Assembly (NCBI GenBank): GCA_022446965.1
Contig: JAKVBV010000019.1
Coordinates: forward strand, 1 to 44,839
DNA from: Phycisphaerales bacterium
Lineage (GTDB): Bacteria; Planctomycetota; Phycisphaerae; Phycisphaerales; SM1A02
Reading direction: 5' to 3'
Length of the DNA stretch: 44,839 bases
The stretch's first letter is position 1. Every line of letters begins with the position of its first letter. Shown here piece after piece: positions 39,847-44,839 of the stretch. Made by a program: the position numbers and the translations under genes. The notes under the pieces were generated by a model, which did no database searches, had not been told where the DNA came from, and saw only the letters and a program-made list of their open reading frames with translations.

Positions 39847-41934
39847 ATGTTCAACGTCATCCTTCCCATTGTGCTGAGTGTGCCAATCATGTCCGAGCCT
39901 CCAGACGCCCGCATCGATCCCCATGTGACCACGGAACACGGCATCACCCGTGTTGATCCGTATGCCTGGATCAGGCAGAAGGACAATCCCGAGGTGATCG
40001 AGCTGCTCGACGCCGAAAATGCCTACGCCGACGCCATGACAGCCCATCTCCAGCCGCTTCGCGATGCGCTCTACGACGAGTTCCTGCATCGGCTCGTTGA
40101 AGACGACACCGAAGTGCCGTGGCCGTCACCCGATGGTTGGACCTATCGCAGCCGCACCGAAGAGGGCAAGGACTACGCCATCCATGAACGGTCCAAGGGC
40201 GACCAGTGGAATGTTGTGCTCGATCTCAACGCGTTGTCTGAGGCCGGAGACCATGCGTTCTTCAAGGTGACACGATGGGCAGTCAGCCCCTCGGGGCGGC
40301 ACCTCGCCTGGTTGCAGGACACCTCCGGCTACGAGCACTGCACGCTGCGCATTCGAGATCTCGAAACCGGCGAAGATCTCCCCGACACACTTGAGGGTGT
40401 GGCCGCGTTCAGCTTGGCCTGGCTCGATGATGACCACCTGTGTTACACAAGGATTGACGACGCCAGCCGTCCGTATCAGGCGTGGCGGCACAAGCTCGGT
40501 ACCGAAGAATCGCTCGATGCCTTGTTGTGGCAGGAAGATGACGGGCGGTTCTTTCTCTCCCTGAGCCGCCTGCGCGACGGGGCCGGCGTGACGATCGATT
40601 TGGGATCACAGACCACCAGTGAAGTGCTCTTCGTGCCGTCTGATGCGCCAGCGTCACAGCCCACCACGGTGTTGGGGCGTCGTGATGGCATCGAGTACGA
40701 CGTGGATCACGTGCCCGGGGCATTCGTGGTTCGCATCAATGACACCGGCCCGAACTTCAGAGTGGTCGAACTGTCACACGGTGGCGACGCCGCCATGCGT
40801 GAGATCCGCGGCCATGATTCAGAGGTGTATGTCACTGGGGTGAGCGCCTTCGCCGATGCGCTCGTGCTGTCCCAGCGGCGTGGGGGATACACCGCGTTGG
40901 AGGTGGTCGACGCCGCATCTGGCACGGGCCGAGTGGTGCCGCTGCCAGAGCAGGTTGCCACCGTGGGGCTGGGCGCCAACGCCGTGTTCGACACGCCGAT
41001 CATTCGCCTTGGCTATCAGTCTCCGGTGACGCCAGCGTGCACGGTGGATCTGCGTCTGGCAGACATGGACTGGCATGTCCGCAAGCAGAAGAATGTGCCG
41101 GATTGGGATGCGTCCAAGTACATCGTTCGTCGTCTCGAACTGCCGGCGCGGGATGGCACCATGGTGCCCGTGTCGTTGATCGCACGCCGCGATCTGCAGC
41201 CCGACAGCACCAATCCGATGGTGCTTTACGGCTACGGTTCGTATGGCTCGTCGATGAACCCATACTTCTCCATCACTCGGCCTTCGCTGCTTGATCGCGG
41301 CGTGGTCTTCGCCATCGCGCACATTCGCGGCGGCGGAGAGATGGGTCGGTTGTGGTACGAGGACGGCAAGTTCAAGCAGAAGATGAACACCTTCACGGAC
41401 TTCATCGACGTGCGTGATGGGCTTGTCGACGCAGGCTGGGCAGATCCAGACCACATCGCCATCGAAGGTGGAAGCGCTGGTGGTCTGCTCATCGGCGCCG
41501 TGCTCAACATGCGACCGGACATGTGCAGCGTTGCACACGCGGCCGTGCCGTTCGTGGATGTCGTGAACACCATGCTCGATGCATCGATCCCGCTCACAGT
41601 GGGTGAATACGAAGAGTGGGGCAATCCCGCCGACGAGGACTTCTACAAGTACATGCTGTCGTACTCACCCTACGACAACGTTGCTCCGAAGGACTATCCC
41701 GTGATTCTGGTCACCGCAGGATTGAATGATCCGCGGGTGCATTACTGGGAACCGACCAAGTGGACGCAGCGACTGCGCGATTACACCACCAGCGACAATC
41801 CCATCGTGCAGCGCACCAACATGGGTGCCGGGCACGGTGGTGCCAGTGGTCGATACGGCCGGTTCCGCGAGATCGCTTGGGAAGATGCTTTCCTGCTCGA
41901 TCAACTCGGGCTGGGCGACGCGATCACGCCCTGA
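39847..41934 (+). CDS. ptrB: Oligopeptidase B (S9A family)
   Basis: A 695-residue peptidase. Residues about 70-400 form the propeller, and the C-terminal hydrolase domain has Ser543 (EGGSAGGLL), Asp628 (NDPRVHYWEPTKW) and His663 (GAGHGGASGRY), with HIRGGGEMGRLWYEDGK preceding. These match oligopeptidase B, which cuts short peptides after Lys or Arg. The start is ATG 39847, 6 nt after TACTCT; a GTG at 39841 is an alternative. The N-terminus MFNVILPIVLSVPIMSE is hydrophobic, so export is possible, whereas most family members are cytoplasmic. It ends abutting peptidase E. Confidence 0.9.
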   Translation: MFNVILPIVLSVPIMSEPPDARIDPHVTTEHGITRVDPYAWIRQKDNPEVIELLDAENAYADAMTAHLQPLRDALYDEFLHRLVEDDTEVPWPSPDGWTYRSRTEEGKDYAIHERSKGDQWNVVLDLNALSEAGDHAFFKVTRWAVSPSGRHLAWLQDTSGYEHCTLRIRDLETGEDLPDTLEGVAAFSLAWLDDDHLCYTRIDDASRPYQAWRHKLGTEESLDALLWQEDDGRFFLSLSRLRDGAGVTIDLGSQTTSEVLFVPSDAPASQPTTVLGRRDGIEYDVDHVPGAFVVRINDTGPNFRVVELSHGGDAAMREIRGHDSEVYVTGVSAFADALVLSQRRGGYTALEVVDAASGTGRVVPLPEQVATVGLGANAVFDTPIIRLGYQSPVTPACTVDLRLADMDWHVRKQKNVPDWDASKYIVRRLELPARDGTMVPVSLIARRDLQPDSTNPMVLYGYGSYGSSMNPYFSITRPSLLDRGVVFAIAHIRGGGEMGRLWYEDGKFKQKMNTFTDFIDVRDGLVDAGWADPDHIAIEGGSAGGLLIGAVLNMRPDMCSVAHAAVPFVDVVNTMLDASIPLTVGEYEEWGNPADEDFYKYMLSYSPYDNVAPKDYPVILVTAGLNDPRVHYWEPTKWTQRLRDYTTSDNPIVQRTNMGAGHGGASGRYGRFREIAWEDAFLLDQLGLGDAITP

Positions 41935-42651
41935 TCAGCGCAGTGCAGGCCCCAGTTCACTGCCCGACTGCACCACACATGGTTCTTCGCCGGGCTTGAA
42001 CAACGTTGCTTCGCCGCCGACCAGCGTCACCGCGTCATCGTGACACCGAAGGAACGCGCCTTCGCACAGTCCGACGACCGGCGCGTCGTTGTGCTCGTGA
42101 AACTCCCGAATTCGATCCTGCCGTGTTTCGCCAAAGTGCTGCTGGAAGGCATCGTCTTCTTTGATCCAGATCGACCCGGCGTAGTAATGGGCATTGACCT
42201 GGAACGGCACCAAGCCGAGTGTCTCGTAGGTGCCGGGAAAGACCACGGGCATGTCGTTGGTGGTCTGCATGGTGGGGCAGGCCACGTTGGAGCCGGCGCT
42301 CACGCCCATGTATGGCACGCCCTCGTGGATCACCTGCGTGCGGATCGCATCGATCACGCCATGTCGATGCAGCTTTCGTGTCAGCAAGAACGTGTTGCCA
42401 CCCCCCACGTAGATGCCTTGGGCTGCGTTGATGGCCGCCACTGGATCCTCGTGGGTGTGGATGCCGTCGATGGTGTACCCAGCGTTGAGGCCGGCTTCGA
42501 CAATCCGCTGCACATACCAATCGTGATTGGTGATGGCCCAGGGGATGAACAAGATCCGGTCGATGCCGCCGAAGTGGGCCCGCATTTCCTGCCGGCACAA
42601 TTCACGTCGTTCTTCGGACCGCAGTCCGCCGCTGCCAAGGAGTGCTCGCAT
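41935..42651 (-). CDS. pepE: Peptidase E (S51 family dipeptidase)
   Basis: A 238-residue member of the class I glutamine amidotransferase-like S51 family. ILFIPWAITNHDWYVQRI, GIYVGGGNTFLLTRKLH, and MGVSAGSNVACPT with nucleophile Ser118 are typical of PepE, which hydrolyses Asp-Xaa dipeptides. It is the length of the E. coli enzyme. Next to oligopeptidase B and with another S9 peptidase in the window, it supports peptide use as nutrient. TACCAT lies 6 nt before the ATG. Its stop codon abuts the oligopeptidase stop (TGATCA). Confidence 0.9.
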   Translation of the reverse strand: MRALLGSGGLRSEERRELCRQEMRAHFGGIDRILFIPWAITNHDWYVQRIVEAGLNAGYTIDGIHTHEDPVAAINAAQGIYVGGGNTFLLTRKLHRHGVIDAIRTQVIHEGVPYMGVSAGSNVACPTMQTTNDMPVVFPGTYETLGLVPFQVNAHYYAGSIWIKEDDAFQQHFGETRQDRIREFHEHNDAPVVGLCEGAFLRCHDDAVTLVGGEATLFKPGEEPCVVQSGSELGPALR

Positions 42652-42657
42652 TGGAGC

Positions 42658-42663
42658 ATGGTA
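42658..42663 (-). promoter_or_regulatory. -10 element TACCAT of pepE (leaderless)
   Basis: TACCAT then GCTCCA then ATG at 42651, nearly identical to the thyA arrangement. Confidence 0.5.
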
Positions 42664-42673
42664 GGCACCGCGT

Positions 42674-43441
42674 TCAGAACTGGCGGTGGTTCAGCAGCCA
42701 GTCTGCAGCGATCAACTGAACCATGGTGGCCGCGGTGAACACGCCGGCCGTGGCCCAAGGGAACAGTCCGTTGGCAATCTCCATGAAGGCCCACACGTCG
42801 ATTGACGTGAACAGACTGAAGCGATCCAGCGACTGCACCAGGTAGACCGCGAAGTTAGCCAACACCACACCAACAAGCACGGCCCCGGCGCGAAACTGAT
42901 TCTCGGAGATCACCGAGAGCAGCGTGGTGAAGGCGCAGAGCATCAGGAGAAAGAGCGACATGTAGGTGGAGGCAGCCAAGGTGTGTCCCCAGCCGATGTA
43001 CTCGTCCACCCCGCGAGAGATCCAGATGGCGGTGATCGATGACAGGTACACCGGAATGATCGCCGCCAATGACAGGACACTGAATCGACTGAGCAATACG
43101 CGACGCCGTGACACGGGTCGAGAGAAGAGGAATTCACCTGTCCGTTGGTCAGCCTCGCGGGCGATGATGCCACTGCCCATGAATGCGATCGCGGCCACGC
43201 CGAATAGTGAACATCCCTTGAACCACTGTTGGATCGCGAAGTAGGGCCAGTACCCAGCTTCGGCCACCTGGCTGAGCAGATCCTGCAGCGTCTGAAACGG
43301 AATCAGCTTGGCGATCTCAGGGATGTTGTCGCGAAACTGCGGCCAGTACAGGATCGCGGCGATCATCGCGCTCTCGAGCACGATGAAGTAGCCAAGGGCG
43401 ATCCACCAGATGTCGCGCAGGTACTGGCCGATCAGTCGCAT
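42674..43441 (-). CDS. ABC-2 type transporter permease
   Basis: A 255-residue membrane protein with about six hydrophobic segments (e.g. IALGYFIVLESAMIAAILYW, LFGVAAIAFMGSGIIA, YMSLFLLMLCAFTTLLSVI). The cytoplasmic loop READQRTGEFLFSRPVSRRRVLLSRF is typical of ABC-2/NosY-like permeases. It overlaps the ATPase gene by 10 bp, so the pair forms one exporter. The substrate (lipid, drug or copper-related) cannot be told. Confidence 0.82.
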   Translation of the reverse strand: MRLIGQYLRDIWWIALGYFIVLESAMIAAILYWPQFRDNIPEIAKLIPFQTLQDLLSQVAEAGYWPYFAIQQWFKGCSLFGVAAIAFMGSGIIAREADQRTGEFLFSRPVSRRRVLLSRFSVLSLAAIIPVYLSSITAIWISRGVDEYIGWGHTLAASTYMSLFLLMLCAFTTLLSVISENQFRAGAVLVGVVLANFAVYLVQSLDRFSLFTSIDVWAFMEIANGLFPWATAGVFTAATMVQLIAADWLLNHRQF

Positions 43442-44322
43442 GGCGAAGTCTCCAGCGGGTACAGCGCTTCAAACACTTCCTCCAGCGAGGCGGCACTATC
43501 GCGGATGCCTGCAATGGGCAGTGTGCTGAGTGCCTTGAGGACATCTTCCGCATGCCCGTCGTAGACCAGCGTCCAGCGGCGTGGGCCTCCTGCCCATGTC
43601 CAACCTTCACCTGTTGGAAGGTCTGTCTCTGCGCGGTCCTCCCGCAGTACGACATGGAGCACGCGTCCTGCTTCCGCAGCGAGTTCAGCGGCGGTGCCGT
43701 CACGCACGATCCGGCCCGTCCGAAGGAAGGCGATGCGATCACACAGCCGCTCGGTGGACATCAAGTCGTGCGAAGAGAACAACACCGTTGTCCCCGCCGA
43801 TGCGGCTTCACGCAACAGACCTTCCACAACGCGGCGTGCTTCCGGGTCAAGGGCTTCCATGGGTTCGTCCAGCACAAGCAGGGGCGTACGGCATGCCAGT
43901 GCTTGTGCCAGCAGCACCTTTCGCTTCATGCCATGGCTCAGATGACGAATGCGGCGATCACGAGGGACAGCGAAGCGATCCAGCAGCTGCAGGCCAAGAT
44001 CCACATCCGCACTCGGATGGAAGGCCACGGCCAGTTTGAGCAGGCCGCCTGCTGTCATGCGGTGGTAGAGGGCGGTCTCACTGGGGGCGTAGCCGATTCG
44101 TCGTCGAGCGTCGAGGGGGTCGGCCTGAGCATCCACGCCGTCCACCAGAATCTCACCACGATCAGGCCGTACCACGCTCACCAGACACCGCAACAAGGTG
44201 GATTTGCCAGCACCGTTGGGGCCAACCAACCCCAGGATCACGCCTTGGTCAGCCCGCAGCGACACCGCTCGCAGCACGGGCTGAACACCAAATGACTTGT
44301 CGAGGTTGCGAATCTCGAGCAT
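43432..44322 (-). CDS. ABC transporter ATPase (ABC-2 exporter type)
   Basis: A 296-residue ATPase. Walker A is GPNGAGKST (34-42), Q-loop region GYAPSETALYHRMT, signature LSHGMKRKVLLAQAL, Walker B LLVLDEPMEALDPEA and switch His in LFSSHDLMSTERLCD. This is the CcmA/NosF-like organisation, with a C-terminal extension after residue 215. It drives the overlapping permease. The start is ATG 44322, 7 nt after TAGGCT; TTG 44328 is an alternative. It is divergent from the glycosylase gene across 19 bp. Confidence 0.9.
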   Translation of the reverse strand: MLEIRNLDKSFGVQPVLRAVSLRADQGVILGLVGPNGAGKSTLLRCLVSVVRPDRGEILVDGVDAQADPLDARRRIGYAPSETALYHRMTAGGLLKLAVAFHPSADVDLGLQLLDRFAVPRDRRIRHLSHGMKRKVLLAQALACRTPLLVLDEPMEALDPEARRVVEGLLREAASAGTTVLFSSHDLMSTERLCDRIAFLRTGRIVRDGTAAELAAEAGRVLHVVLREDRAETDLPTGEGWTWAGGPRRWTLVYDGHAEDVLKALSTLPIAGIRDSAASLEEVFEALYPLETSPCD

Positions 44323-44329
44323 GGACAAG

Positions 44330-44335
44330 AGCCTA
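44330..44335 (-). promoter_or_regulatory. -10 element TAGGCT of ABC exporter operon (leaderless)
   Basis: TAGGCT ends 7 nt (CTTGTCC) before the ATG at 44322. It lies in the 19-bp gap to the divergent glycosylase gene, whose own -10 is not apparent. Confidence 0.4.
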
Positions 44336-44341
44336 GTGCAG

Positions 44342-44839
44342 ATGGCACGTTGCAGTTGGTGTGGAACGGATCCAATGTATGTCGCCTACCACGACACCGA
44401 GTGGGGGGTGCCGGTCCGTGATGACGTGGCACTGTTCAACAAGTTGATGCTGGACGCCATGCAGTCCGGCCTGTCGTGGCTAGTGGTACTCCGTAAGCGT
44501 GAAGCGATCATCGATCGCTTGTCATTGAATGATCCGGCGGCGCTGGCCTCATTCACGCCCGGGCACGTTGAAGCGGCCATGGGTGATGCCGAGATCATTC
44601 GCAATCGCGCCAAGATCGAAGCAGCGGTGCACAACGCCGGTGTGTTCTGTGATCTGCTGTCTCGAGGATCGTCGTTCAGTGAACTTCTGTGGTCTCATGT
44701 CGGGGGCACACCCCGCATCAACACCTTTGCCCATCACGACGACATCCTCGCTCGCACACCAGAGGGCGACGCGATGGCGAAGCAACTCAAGCACGTGGGA
44801 TTCAAGTGGACGGGGCCAACGGTGTGCTACGCCTTCATG
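44342..44839 (+). CDS. tag: DNA-3-methyladenine glycosylase I (partial, 3' end outside window)
   Basis: An open frame of 166 codons running to the window edge. The N-terminus MARCSWCGTDPMYVAYHDTE continues with WGVPVRDD, the Tag hallmark including the zinc-binding Cys pair. ALFNKLMLDAMQSGLSW supplies the base-recognition Glu/Gln-Trp region, although Asp stands where many relatives have Glu. GFKWTGPTVCYAFM matches the late conserved segment (FVGPTICYAF). It excises 3-methyladenine from alkylated DNA. About 20-30 residues are missing at the C-terminus. An in-frame GTG at 44336 is an alternative start. Confidence 0.9.
   Translation, partial: MARCSWCGTDPMYVAYHDTEWGVPVRDDVALFNKLMLDAMQSGLSWLVVLRKREAIIDRLSLNDPAALASFTPGHVEAAMGDAEIIRNRAKIEAAVHNAGVFCDLLSRGSSFSELLWSHVGGTPRINTFAHHDDILARTPEGDAMAKQLKHVGFKWTGPTVCYAFM

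Noticed and set aside
1-44839. tRNA, rRNA, CRISPR array or insertion sequence
   Set aside because: I looked in the intergenic gaps, the largest of which is under 300 bp, for cloverleaf-like sequence, regular repeats or transposase motifs and found none. A scan with tRNAscan-SE or Infernal was not possible.

Overview
The window is a gene-dense, GC-rich (roughly 60-65% by eye) bacterial chromosome segment. It holds about 42 protein genes and no rRNA, tRNA, insertion sequence, prophage or CRISPR array that I could see. The content best fits a Planctomycetota bacterium, perhaps a Phycisphaerae-like one. This rests on a type III glutamine synthetase, a secreted PhoD-like phosphatase, many secreted or lipoprotein products, S9 peptidases with TolB-like propellers, and an FG-GAP-type surface protein with Ser/Gly linkers. 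The assignment is inference and would need marker-gene phylogeny.

Layout. 1-5050: end of a broken membrane ORF, rmuC (-), then a secreted PhoD-like phosphatase and a TolB-like propeller protein (+). 5051-10271: S9 peptidase, terminator, type II NADH dehydrogenase, a MoaD/ThiS-like protein lacking the terminal Gly-Gly, and a monomeric sarcosine oxidase-like enzyme. 10262-12411: glycosyltransferase (-), an unknown 139-aa protein and a BtuF-like binding lipoprotein. 12590-15118: a large secreted protein with GxGY repeats inserted in an FG-GAP-like propeller. 15128-24377 (-): a branched-chain amino acid degradation block (two enoyl-CoA hydratases, long acyl-CoA dehydrogenase, leucine dehydrogenase, E1 alpha, E1 beta and E2 of a branched-chain 2-oxoacid dehydrogenase, MBL-fold hydrolase). 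24406-29461: trpC (-), CAAX protease, trpS, a XerC/D recombinase and a helical secreted protein. 29403-35445: a tRNA-dihydrouridine synthase, a lipoprotein, thyA-folA, HtrA plus an ABC ATPase, and panB. 35695-44839: glnN with a small thioredoxin-like partner, gpmA, xthA, oligopeptidase B, peptidase E, an ABC exporter pair, and a 3-methyladenine DNA glycosylase cut by the window edge.

The most striking signal is at gene starts. About fifteen genes that open a transcription unit have a TAnnnT -10 hexamer ending 6-10 nt, most often exactly 6 nt, before the start codon. That places the transcription start on or next to the ATG, so leaderless transcription looks like the default here. Convergent genes overlap, abut or lie within 9 bp, and divergent pairs are usually separated by tens of bases. 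Against this background a few leadered genes stand out. Foremost is the branched-chain amino acid operon, with a predicted 224-nt leader: a hairpin at its 5' end, two more hairpins, and two CCAAGG copies able to pair with the bases overlapping the ribosome binding site. It is the best candidate here for an undescribed cis-regulatory RNA.

All functions are read from motifs without database searches. Promoter and RNA claims are pattern-based and untested.
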